From positions 1-8,101 of the forward strand of contig JBKQPR010000092.1 of NCBI GenBank assembly GCA_052144935.1: a stretch of DNA of 8,101 nucleotides, written 5' to 3'. The notes below the pieces were generated by a model that saw only the letters and a list, made by a program, of their open reading frames with translations, was not told the DNA's origin and ran no database searches. A program made the position numbers and the translations under genes. This DNA comes from JOPF133 sp052144935 (GTDB lineage: Bacteria; Acidobacteriota; Terriglobia; Bryobacterales; Bryobacteraceae). How positions within the stretch are numbered: the stretch's first letter is position 1; each line of letters begins with the position of its first letter. Of this stretch, positions 1 through 6,230 are shown piece after piece.

Positions 1-94
1 GCACGCGTCCACGCAGACCGATGATGACTTGAACTTTCTTCCTCTTCTCGGTGTTCCTAATCCTGTTCCTAACAGTGGTCGATCCATCCGAGCG

Positions 95-634
95 TTACTG
101 GCCCACTCTTGCCAAGCGCCGACGCCGAGGGGCCGAGCTCGTCGCCCTCGTGCCGCGGCATACGACTATCCAGCCCAGTTTACCCGATAAGGGCCGCTTG
201 GGAAATGGATCACGGCGCATCCGGAAACAATCCACCAAGTCGTGCAGGAGCCATAACCGTAGAAGTGGTCTCTGCCAGGCCCCGGCGATTGCCGGCACCT
301 CTGCTGGGAGAAGGCGAGCCTCCTGAGCACGAACGCCACGCATCGCCGCGCCGAACAGGCAGAAAGCTCGGATAGCCAAACCGAGCCCCCCCCGAAGAAG
401 GGGGATGCTATTTTCGCTCCGGGCGAAATTTCCAAAGCGCGGCTCGGCGCTTCCGTCCAGCCGGACCAGCTCAAACAGAGTGCCGTCCGCGTACAGGGAC
501 CGCTGGCACGTGGCGTCCTCCAGGCTCGGCTCGCGATCCATCCGGCGCACGATAAGGCGAAGGCGCTGCCGCGGATTCCCTGCAACGTCGAGGCGATTCT
601 CAAGCCGGAGGACCCGCCGCGCGACTGCCCTCAT
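95..634 (-). CDS. Possible small hypothetical protein, C-terminus probably altered
   Basis: This frame could be read from an ATG at 634 to a stop at 95-97 (179 residues). The first 62 or so residues look like a real protein: a basic, possibly helical start with LENRLD, then LRLIVRRMD, then EDATCQRSLYADGTLFELVRLDG at about residues 39-61. The pattern of a TCxRxL stretch followed by DGxLxELVxLDG resembles a small hypothetical family (roughly 75-100 residues) that I recall from Solibacter-like Acidobacteria. That is from memory and unverified. After about residue 62 (near base 449) the sequence becomes arginine-, leucine- and tryptophan-rich without recognisable structure, so the original C-terminus may be lost. 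An alternative start at 685 adds 17 residues. A 31-codon frame (695-600) overlaps its start. Function unknown; it may not be expressed. Confidence 0.28.
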   Translation of the reverse strand: MRAVARRVLRLENRLDVAGNPRQRLRLIVRRMDREPSLEDATCQRSLYADGTLFELVRLDGSAEPRFGNFARSENSIPLLRGGLGLAIRAFCLFGAAMRGVRAQEARLLPAEVPAIAGAWQRPLLRLWLLHDLVDCFRMRRDPFPKRPLSGKLGWIVVCRGTRATSSAPRRRRLARVGQ

Positions 635-780
635 GGCAGAACTGCCAGATTTCGAGGGCAATCTTGCAAAAGTAGTTCTCGTCACATAAAAACATAGTTA
701 TGCAGTGAGATGAAGGTGGGGTGCAATCGAATGCGCGATGGGCTGCCGAAATCGCGGCCGCATGGGCTCGCATGGCCCTC

Positions 781-832
781 TTGACTGTGGGGCAGCCGCC
801 AGTTGCGGTAGAATCGCCAAGACTGGTGGAAT
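781..832 (+). promoter_or_regulatory. Possible kinase promoter and very short leader
   Basis: A TAGAAT hexamer at 809-814 fits a sigma-70 -10 box and would start transcription near 820, leaving a leader of only about 12 bases. A TTGACT at 781-786 resembles a -35 box, but its 22-base distance from the -10 is too long for a standard promoter. GGTGGA at 825-830 lies directly before the start codon, too close for a good Shine-Dalgarno site, so initiation may be almost leaderless. Motif inspection only. Confidence 0.3.
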
Positions 833-3397
833 ATGCCTCTTGCCCCAGGTGCCCGTCTCGGACCCTACGAAATTGTTGCTCCGCTCGGCGCGGGCGGAAT
901 GGGGGAAGTCTACCGCGCCCGCGATACGCGCCTCGGGCGCGATGTGGCGCTGAAAATCCTGCCCGAGGAGTTCGCCCGGGATGTTTCCCGGCGGCAGCGC
1001 TTCGAGTTGGAAGCGCGCGCCGTAGCCGCGCTCAACCATCCCAACATCGTGGCGATATACGACGTGGGCGAAGGCTACATCGTCAGCGAACTGGTGGATG
1101 GCGAGTCGTTGCGCGGGGCCCATTCCGGCCCGCGCAAGACAATCGAGATCGCCACGCAGATCGCCGCCGGACTGGCCGCCACGCATGAGGCCGGCATTGT
1201 CCATCGCGACCTCAAGCCCGATAATATTCTGCTGACCCGCGATGGGCGGGTGAAGATTCTGGATTTCGGCCTGGCGAAAATCTCCGCGCCGCCGAAGGCC
1301 GAGGCGCCTGGTGAGACGGTCACGATGCGCACCGAGCCGGGAACGGTCATGGGCACGGTCGGCTATATGTCGCCCGAACAGGTGCGCGGCTTGGTGGCGG
1401 ATCACCGGTCGGACATCTTCAGTCTTGGTCTGATCCTGCATGAGCTGCTCACGGGGAAGCGGGCATTCAGCGGGGAAACTTCGGTCGAAATCATGACCGC
1501 CATTCTGAAGCAGGAGCCGCCGGACCTGCCCGAGAGCGTGCCCGCAGGCCTGCGCCAAATCGTGGCGCACTGCCTGGAAAAGGAGCCCGGCGATCGATTT
1601 CAATCGGCCAAGGACCTGGGTTTCGCGCTGGCCAACATCGGAACGAAAACCGGCGCTCGACCGGTGCTGCGCGGCGCCCCTTCCCGGCGCGGATTGCTGG
1701 CCGCCGGCAGCGCTCTGATTGCCGCGATACTGGCGCTGTACGCGCTGTGGCTCCGGCCGCGCGCCGCGCCGGAATGGAGCGGCGTGATGTTAGGCGGACC
1801 GGAGGTGGCCTTCGGTCCGCGGCTCTCGCCCGATGGGCATCTGCTGGCTTTCATCGCCTTCGTGGGCGACAGCATGCAGGTGGGGGTCATGAAACTGGAA
1901 TCCGGTGACTATGCCATTCTCACGCACGCCACGGATAAGGGCTATCTGGGTTCCGTCGCGTGGTCGCTGGACGGGGCCAGGATCTACTATGACCGTTGGA
2001 CCGACGTTCCGCGGGGCATCTACAGCGTCCCGGTGCTGGGCGGAACGGAGCAGTTGCTGCTGGAGGAAGCGGGCATGCCGGAAGCTTTGTCCGACGGCAG
2101 CCTTTTCGTGGCGCGCTATAACGACACGCGCGAGTATCAATTGTTCCGGTTTTGGCCCGACACGGGGCGTCTCGAATCCTTCCCGATACGGCTCGATGAC
2201 GACGGTTACAACACCATCCGCGGTTTTCCGGACGGCCAGCAGGGCGTGGCGCTCGGTGTGCCCCTCGGACCAAGCCAGGATACCGGGCGGCACATCTACA
2301 CAATCGATCTCAAATCGGGCGCGCTGCACCGGCTGGCGCCCGCTTTGAAAGACGACAGTTTTTATACCCGACTTGCCGTCACGCGGGATGGCAAGTTCGT
2401 TCTGGCGACGTTGCCATTGGGCAACGTGCTGAAGGTGACCGCCATTTCCCGCGATGGCCGGACCATGAACGTACTTCCCCTGACGCTCTCCGGCGCGGCG
2501 AACTCGCTCGATTGCGCGGCCGATGGAAGCATCTTCATCAACCAGTTCGACCGGCCCGGCGAGATCCTGCGCTTTTCGCCGTCTGGCGGGCGCTCCGAGC
2601 GGATCGCCCGAATGCCCGCGTATGAGGTGCCCGGCGGTCCCTACAACCACGACGAGTTGTTCGCCGTCCTACCGGACGGGCGAGTTGTGCTGAGTGAGGC
2701 CATTGGAGGCCACATGCGGCTGCTGGTTATCGAGGCAGGCAAGGATCCCATACGGCTGGTCAACACGCTGGAGGATACATCCGCGCCGGTGGCGGCGGCG
2801 GGACCGGGCCAGGTGGCGTTCCTGATCGGACCGGAGCCGCGCCGGACCATTGCGGTGGCTACGGTGGCGACCGGGCGCATCCTACGGCGCATTCCTTTCG
2901 ACAAGGGAGAGATCACTTCACTGGCGGCCTCCCCCGATGGGAAGACTCTGTTTTGCGCCGCCGGATATGTGATCTGGTCCCTACCGGTATCGGGCGGCGA
3001 GCCGAAGCGGATTCGCGTCGGCGATCACGTAGCGGTTGACCCTTCCGGGCAGTATCTCCTGGTGGAAGTGGGCGGCACGGCTGTCATCCACCTCATTCGC
3101 GTCCCACTCCATGGCGGCGCGGAGCAGGAGATCTCTTTGAGCGGGGATTTACGCCCGGCGTACTATCTCGGCCCCAACGCAATCGGCCCTGACGGCCGGA
3201 TCGTGATGCCCCTTGGATCTTCGACCTGGTACTGGCCGGCGGGATTGCTGGACCCTGCGGCCGGGCGCTTCACGCGGATTGCGGTAGACCGCATTACGGA
3301 CTTCCACTCTCTCGGATGGACACCGGATGGACAGGTGATGGCCTTGGGTGAGGAGTACAAATCGAAGCTGTGGAAGTTTTATCCGGTGGGCAGGTAG
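833..3397 (+). CDS. Ser/Thr protein kinase with C-terminal PD40/TolB-like beta-propeller
   Basis: 854 residues. A Hanks-type kinase domain occupies about residues 11-270 and is complete: glycine loop LGAGGMGEV (18-26), VALK lysine 41, probable helix-C glutamate 60, catalytic HRDLKPDN (124-131, Asp126), DFG (144-146), a threonine-rich activation segment (162-175) and SPE (180-182). A basic juxtamembrane stretch is followed by one membrane helix at about 287-305. The rest (about 325-854) contains repeated SPDG-type blades (LSPDGHLLAF, SLAASPDGKTLF and others) typical of PD40/WD40-like propellers. The expected topology is a cytoplasmic kinase and a periplasmic propeller, probably a receptor or scaffold that autophosphorylates and phosphorylates unknown targets. 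The ATG at 833 puts the usual PGxRLGPYEI start of this family right at the N-terminus. The segment between the hinge and helix E looks slightly short, but no catalytic residue is missing. Ligand and substrates cannot be deduced. Confidence 0.95.
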   Translation: MPLAPGARLGPYEIVAPLGAGGMGEVYRARDTRLGRDVALKILPEEFARDVSRRQRFELEARAVAALNHPNIVAIYDVGEGYIVSELVDGESLRGAHSGPRKTIEIATQIAAGLAATHEAGIVHRDLKPDNILLTRDGRVKILDFGLAKISAPPKAEAPGETVTMRTEPGTVMGTVGYMSPEQVRGLVADHRSDIFSLGLILHELLTGKRAFSGETSVEIMTAILKQEPPDLPESVPAGLRQIVAHCLEKEPGDRFQSAKDLGFALANIGTKTGARPVLRGAPSRRGLLAAGSALIAAILALYALWLRPRAAPEWSGVMLGGPEVAFGPRLSPDGHLLAFIAFVGDSMQVGVMKLESGDYAILTHATDKGYLGSVAWSLDGARIYYDRWTDVPRGIYSVPVLGGTEQLLLEEAGMPEALSDGSLFVARYNDTREYQLFRFWPDTGRLESFPIRLDDDGYNTIRGFPDGQQGVALGVPLGPSQDTGRHIYTIDLKSGALHRLAPALKDDSFYTRLAVTRDGKFVLATLPLGNVLKVTAISRDGRTMNVLPLTLSGAANSLDCAADGSIFINQFDRPGEILRFSPSGGRSERIARMPAYEVPGGPYNHDELFAVLPDGRVVLSEAIGGHMRLLVIEAGKDPIRLVNTLEDTSAPVAAAGPGQVAFLIGPEPRRTIAVATVATGRILRRIPFDKGEITSLAASPDGKTLFCAAGYVIWSLPVSGGEPKRIRVGDHVAVDPSGQYLLVEVGGTAVIHLIRVPLHGGAEQEISLSGDLRPAYYLGPNAIGPDGRIVMPLGSSTWYWPAGLLDPAAGRFTRIAVDRITDFHSLGWTPDGQVMALGEEYKSKLWKFYPVGR

Positions 3398-3414
3398 CCG
3401 TCGCCGCATTGCAC

Positions 3415-3549
3415 GCGCGCTCTCTTCGGGACGTCGTTGGCACTGCCAGCGTGGTTTCTGAAATTCTGAGCGGCAAGCGGGAGTTGTCGAAGGCTCACTT
3501 AGCCAGGCTCAGCCAGCGCTTCCACATCTCTCCTGCGTGGTTCTTCTAA
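3415..3549 (+). pseudogene. C-terminal remnant of a HigA/XRE-type antitoxin
   Basis: The frame ending at TAA 3547-3549 reads SLRDVVGTASVVSEILSGKR, then ELSKAHLARLSQRFHISPAWFF. This matches the second half of the helix-turn-helix domain of HigA/YgjM-type antitoxins, in which a G-x-x-SxVSEVLxGKRxLSKxHIxxLxxRFHVSPxxFF pattern ends the protein. The N-terminal half, a start codon and a partner higB toxin are all absent. Further upstream the frame runs into the last codons of the kinase gene in a different frame, so the breakpoint lies close to the kinase stop. I infer a relic of a lost toxin-antitoxin module, probably not expressed. The coding match is visible in the sequence; the family name rests on recalled consensus. 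Confidence 0.7.
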
Positions 3550-3550
3550 G

Positions 3551-3624
3551 GGCCGGCCATTCCGGCCGATCGCATCCCGGCCTACGATGGCCGCAACTGC
3601 ATGCGCCCAGGCAGGTCCCTGGGC
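3551..3624. terminator. Two hairpins between convergent transcripts
   Basis: Two inverted repeats lie between the antitoxin remnant and the stop of the minus-strand zinc-ribbon gene. The first is GGCCGG/CCGGCC with a 5-base loop (3551-3567). The second is GCCCAGG/CCTGGGC with a 6-base loop (3605-3624). Neither is followed by a T-run on either strand, so neither is a canonical intrinsic terminator. Their position at the meeting point of convergent genes suits transcript end formation or 3'-end protection. The stems are visible; the role is inferred. Confidence 0.35.
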
Positions 3625-3641
3625 GGTTCCCACTTCCAGCG

Positions 3642-4778
3642 TCACTTCGCCGGGGCGCCGCTGGAGGCCCCGCCCGGCGCGGTGATCTGCAGGTCCGTCG
3701 AGACGTACTGCCAGTCGGGCAACTCGTAAATCTTCAGCTTGGTCGTCAGCGGGGCCTCCATGTCCTTGGCGCCGTTGGCGGGCACGTTGGTGTTGAAAGT
3801 GAAGGTTCCGGCGGCTTCTTCCTCCGACTTCTGCGTGCGGGCCCAAAGCGTCACGTTGCCCGCCAGGCCTTCGGCGTCCTCGCCCGCGTGATTGGTGAGC
3901 ACAAACTTGACCATGGGCTCCTTCTTGGCGTTTTCGGCAAAGCGCACGCCCGACACTTCAATGAACTTCTGCCAGGCATTGGTCGGAGCTCCATGTCTCG
4001 CGGCCGGGCTTTCCACGGTGGTCGACGGCTTCTGCGCACCGCCGCGCGAGCTTCCCACCAGCGAGTAGACGCCCCACACACAGACGACAAAACCCACCGC
4101 GAACAGGACGGTCATCAGCCATGTGGGCAGTCCTCTCCTCTGGGCCGGCTCGGCCGATGTCGCGGGTCCAAACAGCATTCCGCCCGCACGTGGGGCACCG
4201 GGCTCATGGGACGGCTCTGGCGGCGCGGCGGCGAACACTGGTCCGGCATCCGCGCGCGGGGCCGCCGGCGGCGCATAGACCGGCTGCTCTGGCGGCGGGG
4301 ACCCGAACAGAGGTGCGGTATCCGCGCGCGGGGCCGCGGGCGGTGCATAGGTTTGCTGCGGCGGCGGATAAGGCGGCGGATACTGCTGTGTCGGGTATGG
4401 TTGGGGCGGGTACTGCTGCGGCGGATACTGTTGCGGTGGGTATTGTTGCGTCGGGTATTGTTGCGTCGGGTATGGCGCGGGCGGATATTGTGGGGGCGGA
4501 TATTGTTGCGGTGGGTATGTCGGCGGCGGATACTGTTGCGGCGGGTATTGTTGGGGTGGGTAAAACTGCGGCGCAGTCTGCGGCGGATACGCCGGCTGGG
4601 GCGCTGGGGGCGGCGCGGCCTGTGGCGGAGGCGGCGGATACTGCGGTGGCGGAGCGGGTGGCTCAGCAGCGGGCGCCGGCGGGTTGGCCGCCTGGGCGGC
4701 CCGGGCTGCGCAGTCGGGACAATCCGTGTAGGCTGGGGGTACTTCGCGCCCGCATTGCGGGCAGATCCAAGTGAACAT
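3642..4778 (-). CDS. Zinc-ribbon, Pro/Gln/Tyr-rich, single-pass membrane protein
   Basis: 378 residues in four parts. (1) An N-terminal zinc ribbon, CPQCG...CPDC, with Cys6, Cys9, Cys20 and Cys23. (2) A low-complexity region (about 32-200) dominated by YPPQQ/YPTQQ units at 72-143, followed by two imperfect copies of a roughly 24-residue unit starting YAPPAAPRAD (144-167 and 168-190). (3) One membrane helix at about 219-241, preceded by RR. (4) A C-terminal domain (about 266-368) with beta-rich blocks such as VKFVLTNHAGEDAEGL and GTFTFNTNVPANGAKDM, loosely like FxLYD-type domains. The positive-inside rule suggests a cytoplasmic zinc ribbon and an exported C-terminal domain. A GAGG Shine-Dalgarno (plus-strand 4786-4789) sits 7 bases before the ATG. 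The gene lies 42 bp after pgeF, probably in the same transcript. Function unknown; the Pro/Tyr-rich linker could bind proteins or help clustering. Confidence 0.85.
   Translation of the reverse strand: MFTWICPQCGREVPPAYTDCPDCAARAAQAANPPAPAAEPPAPPPQYPPPPPQAAPPPAPQPAYPPQTAPQFYPPQQYPPQQYPPPTYPPQQYPPPQYPPAPYPTQQYPTQQYPPQQYPPQQYPPQPYPTQQYPPPYPPPQQTYAPPAAPRADTAPLFGSPPPEQPVYAPPAAPRADAGPVFAAAPPEPSHEPGAPRAGGMLFGPATSAEPAQRRGLPTWLMTVLFAVGFVVCVWGVYSLVGSSRGGAQKPSTTVESPAARHGAPTNAWQKFIEVSGVRFAENAKKEPMVKFVLTNHAGEDAEGLAGNVTLWARTQKSEEEAAGTFTFNTNVPANGAKDMEAPLTTKLKIYELPDWQYVSTDLQITAPGGASSGAPAK
4359..4583 (-). repeat. YPPQQ-type tandem repeat tract in the zinc-ribbon gene
   Basis: About 225 bases encode degenerate repeats of Tyr-Pro-Pro-Gln-Gln and variants (YPTQQ, YPPPQ, YPPAP). 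On the plus strand they appear as GGCGGATACTGTTGC-like 15-base units. The period is a multiple of three, so copy-number changes would keep the frame. A second repeat layer follows towards the 3' end of the gene (plus-strand about 4209-4349), where a 72-base unit is present twice. Because of slippage, such tracts are likely to vary in length between strains. Confidence 0.85.
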
Positions 4779-4820
4779 TGGCTCGCCTCAATATCTACTG
4801 TACCGCCAGCGGACTCCCCG

Positions 4821-5465
4821 TCAGGGCCGGATTCCCACAAAAGAATGCTGCCGCCCGGCCGCCTCGCGATCCCGCCGGAAGGAGTGCATCTCCTGCGGGT
4901 GGCACATGGTACAGAGGCTGGACGTGTAAATCCGCCGGGCCGTTACCCCCGCGCCCAGAAGCTGCCGCCGGTTCACGGCCGGCAGATCGAGCCGCCTCCG
5001 GCCTTCCATCCCGAACCGTGCCGCCACTTCCGGTCCTACCTCATAGCAGCACGCGCCGATGCCGGGGCCGATGGCGGCGTCGAGATCCGCGGGTGCGCTG
5101 CCGAAGTGCTCGTGCATGGCCGCGACTGCCCGCCGGACGATCCCGTCGGCGGTCCCGCGCCAGCCGGCGTGCACGGCGGCCACCGCGCGGCGGCGCTCGT
5201 CCACCAGCAGTACCGGGATGCAATCGGCGGTCTTCACCGCCACCACCGAACCGGGCGTGTTTTCCACGAGCGCATCGCCCTGGCCGAGTTCGCCCGCGCG
5301 GCCCTCGGCCGCCACGCAGGTGGCGGAATGAATCTGCTTCAGCGTGGCCAGGTTGCCGTAGAGTGCCGGGACATCGGAGTTTCGGGTCCCAAATCCATGC
5401 AACAGCCACGGGAACACGTCCAGTTCCGAGACGCGGTAGACCTGTTGGGAATCCTTATAGAACAC
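4821..5465 (-). CDS. pgeF: PgeF/YfiH family protein (laccase domain, Cu-oxidase_4 family)
   Basis: 214 residues, slightly short for a family usually near 240. Conserved features are LKQIHSA with His46, TADCIPVLL with Cys82, AVHAGWRGT with His99, GPGIGACCYEV (133-143) and a C-terminal CTMC...HSFRRDREAAGR. His46, Cys82 and His99 correspond to the zinc-binding active-site triad of this fold. The family was first called multicopper polyphenol oxidase/laccase. E. coli YfiH (PgeF) is now seen as a cytoplasmic peptidoglycan editing factor that stops L-Ser replacing L-Ala in the stem peptide, and related proteins cleave purine nucleosides. The start is GTG, supported by AGGA 8 bases upstream and by the FYKDSQQVY start. 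It lies 84 bp after nuoB and 42 bp before the zinc-ribbon gene. The last motif has CHPQEMHSF where CxxxxFFSY is usual, so specificity could differ. Confidence 0.93.
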   Translation of the reverse strand: MFYKDSQQVYRVSELDVFPWLLHGFGTRNSDVPALYGNLATLKQIHSATCVAAEGRAGELGQGDALVENTPGSVVAVKTADCIPVLLVDERRRAVAAVHAGWRGTADGIVRRAVAAMHEHFGSAPADLDAAIGPGIGACCYEVGPEVAARFGMEGRRRLDLPAVNRRQLLGAGVTARRIYTSSLCTMCHPQEMHSFRRDREAAGRQHSFVGIRP

Positions 5466-5473
5466 AGCGAGGT

Positions 5474-5477
5474 TCCT
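5474..5477 (-). promoter_or_regulatory. Ribosome binding site of pgeF (supports GTG start)
   Basis: On the minus strand AGGA lies 8 bases before the GTG at 5465-5463. The next in-frame ATG would remove the conserved core, so this site decides the start. Confidence 0.6.
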
Positions 5478-5490
5478 GTGCGCGCGCCAA

Positions 5491-5550
5491 CCGCTTGCTC
5501 ACGCGCGGCTCGGAAACCGTCGGAGCCGCGACCGTAAAGGAGCGGTCGCT
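5491..5550. repeat. REP-like intergenic double palindrome
   Basis: The gap between nuoB and pgeF contains two overlapping inverted repeats. CGCGGCTC (5504-5511) pairs with GAGCCGCG (5523-5530) around an 11-base loop, and GCGACCG (5528-5534) pairs with CGGTCGC (5543-5549) around an 8-base loop. They share 5528-5530, so both full stems cannot form at once. The second stem begins right at the nuoB stop codon. I recall GCGACCGCTCC...ACGGTCGCGGCTC-type palindromes as frequent intergenic elements in Solibacter-like genomes (unverified). In mRNA the hairpins could protect the nuoB 3' end or weaken read-through into pgeF. Confidence 0.65.
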
Positions 5551-6116
5551 TACGCGGGGTTCTGGATCTGCGCGATCCGCACCTGCTCCTTGAAGTTCGC
5601 GAGCATGCTCTCATCCAGCCGTACTTCGGTAGGCCGCTTCACCAGCGTGGTCATCTGGTCGATCTTGTCCTGCAGCTTGAGCAGCGCGTAAAACAGGTTC
5701 TCGGGGCGCGGCGGGCAGCCGGTCACGTAGACATCCACGGGTACGATCTTATCCACGCCCTGCAGCACGGCGTAGGTGTTGAACGGGCCGCCCACGCTCG
5801 AGCAGGCCCCCATGGAGATGCACCATTTGGGATCCGGCATCTGGTCCCAGATGCGCTTCAGCACCGGCGCCATTTTGAGCGTCACGGTGCCGGCCACAAT
5901 CATCAAATCCGACTGCCTGGGGCTGGGACGGAAGACCTCCGCGCCAAAGCGCGCGATATCGAAGCGCGACGTGCTGGAGGCGATCATTTCGATGGCGCAG
6001 CACGCCAGGCCGAACGTCAGCGGCCACAGCGCCGATTTGCGCGCCCAGTTGAACACATAGTCCACCGAGGTCGTGACCACGTTGCGCTCAAACTGGTTTT
6101 GAAGGAAGGACGACAC
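5550..6116 (-). CDS. nuoB: NADH-quinone oxidoreductase subunit B (Complex I, cluster N2 subunit)
   Basis: 188 residues, normal for the family. NuoB sits in the peripheral arm of Complex I at the membrane junction and holds the terminal 4Fe-4S cluster N2, which passes electrons to quinone. The N2 ligands are all visible: the tandem Cys39-Cys40 in FGLACCAIEM, Cys105 in SMGACSSVGG and Cys134 in VTGCPPRPEN. Cys99 in KWCISMGAC is also present. Other family blocks include RFGAEVFRPSPRQSDLMIVAGT and GPFNTYAVLQGVDKIVPVDVY. The start is GTG with a strong AAGGAG 8 bases upstream. No nuoA, nuoC or nuoD lies next to it: upstream is a phosphatase gene, downstream pgeF. It is therefore either a stand-alone copy or part of a dispersed nuo set. 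All catalytic features are intact, so it is probably functional. Confidence 0.97.
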   Translation of the reverse strand: MSSFLQNQFERNVVTTSVDYVFNWARKSALWPLTFGLACCAIEMIASSTSRFDIARFGAEVFRPSPRQSDLMIVAGTVTLKMAPVLKRIWDQMPDPKWCISMGACSSVGGPFNTYAVLQGVDKIVPVDVYVTGCPPRPENLFYALLKLQDKIDQMTTLVKRPTEVRLDESMLANFKEQVRIAQIQNPA

Positions 6117-6124
6117 GCAGCTCT

Positions 6125-6130
6125 CTCCTT
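6125..6130 (-). promoter_or_regulatory. Strong ribosome binding site of nuoB (supports GTG start)
   Basis: AAGGAG on the minus strand is 8 bases before the GTG at 6116-6114. It is the best Shine-Dalgarno match in the window and fixes this non-ATG start. Confidence 0.75.
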
Positions 6131-6143
6131 GTGCTTAAACGGA

Positions 6144-6180
6144 ATTGTAGCACCACCGGAGGGCCCAGAGGGCACCCCGC
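6144..6180 (-). promoter_or_regulatory. Putative extended -10 promoter of the nuoB-pgeF-zinc-ribbon transcript
   Basis: On the minus strand TGCTACAAT forms an extended -10 element (TACAAT at plus 6149-6144), which would start transcription near 6137, about 20 bases before the nuoB start. No TTGACA-like -35 is seen. The expected -35 position (about 6167-6172) lies inside a copy of the GC-rich repeat described separately. An extended -10 can work without a -35. Inference from motif only. Confidence 0.4.
6161..6178. repeat. Dispersed copy of the 12-bp minisatellite unit upstream of nuoB
   Basis: The 18 bases GGGCCCAGAGGGCACCCC are identical to 6864-6881, the edge of the tandem array inside the phosphatase gene. 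The flanks differ, so this is a separate short copy and not a duplication of the larger region. It lies between the phosphatase stop and the nuoB promoter -10. Confidence 0.7.
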
Positions 6181-6230
6181 GGGCGCTGCACCTTATCGCG
6201 GAGGCCCCGCGGGCCGGCCCCCAGGCTGCC

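Larger units (their letters stand above)
1..832. other. Left-hand region without a confident gene
   Basis: No frame on either strand gives a protein I can name with confidence. Several overlapping frames are open because the DNA is GC-rich, and they look like shadows of one another. Plus-strand frame 2 is open from the left edge to a stop at 188-190. It then continues with protein-like composition but is broken by stops near 257-265, as expected of decayed coding sequence or chance. The minus strand carries the one candidate listed separately (95-634). The last 140 bases before the kinase contain only a possible promoter. I infer gene decay or an accessory junction, but cannot show it. Confidence 0.5.

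Noticed and set aside
2..190. Plus-strand frame open from the left window edge, possibly the end of a gene
   Set aside because: It reads smoothly for 62 codons but has no family motif, and the continuing frame meets further stops near 257-265. There is not enough to call a gene.
600..695. 31-codon minus-strand frame (starts MFLCDENYF) overlapping the start of the 95-634 frame
   Set aside because: Protein-like in composition but too short, with no ribosome binding site or known family; the opposite strand also looks protein-like here.
781..814. Standard sigma-70 promoter from TTGACT and TAGAAT before the kinase
   Set aside because: The 22-base spacer is outside the usual 16-18 range; only the -10 is kept as a weak candidate.
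698..1603. Minus-strand open frame of 301 codons opposite the kinase domain
   Set aside because: It is antisense to intact kinase motifs, with composition (His/Arg/Gly/Gln-rich) expected of a complementary-strand shadow and no recognisable domain.
1790..2650. Minus-strand open frame of 286 codons opposite the propeller
   Set aside because: The opposite strand keeps regular SPDG blades of the kinase-propeller protein; this frame has no motif of its own.
4821..5465. Naming the pgeF product a true copper laccase
   Set aside because: The family label is historical. The His46/Cys82/His99 set matches the YfiH/PgeF zinc site, and multicopper oxidase copper motifs are absent.
3537..5537. Very long plus-strand open frame (666 codons) across the pgeF and zinc-ribbon genes
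   Set aside because: It is antisense to two genes with clear family motifs and contains arginine/leucine-rich repeats that simply mirror the YPPQQ tract. It is a GC-rich shadow.
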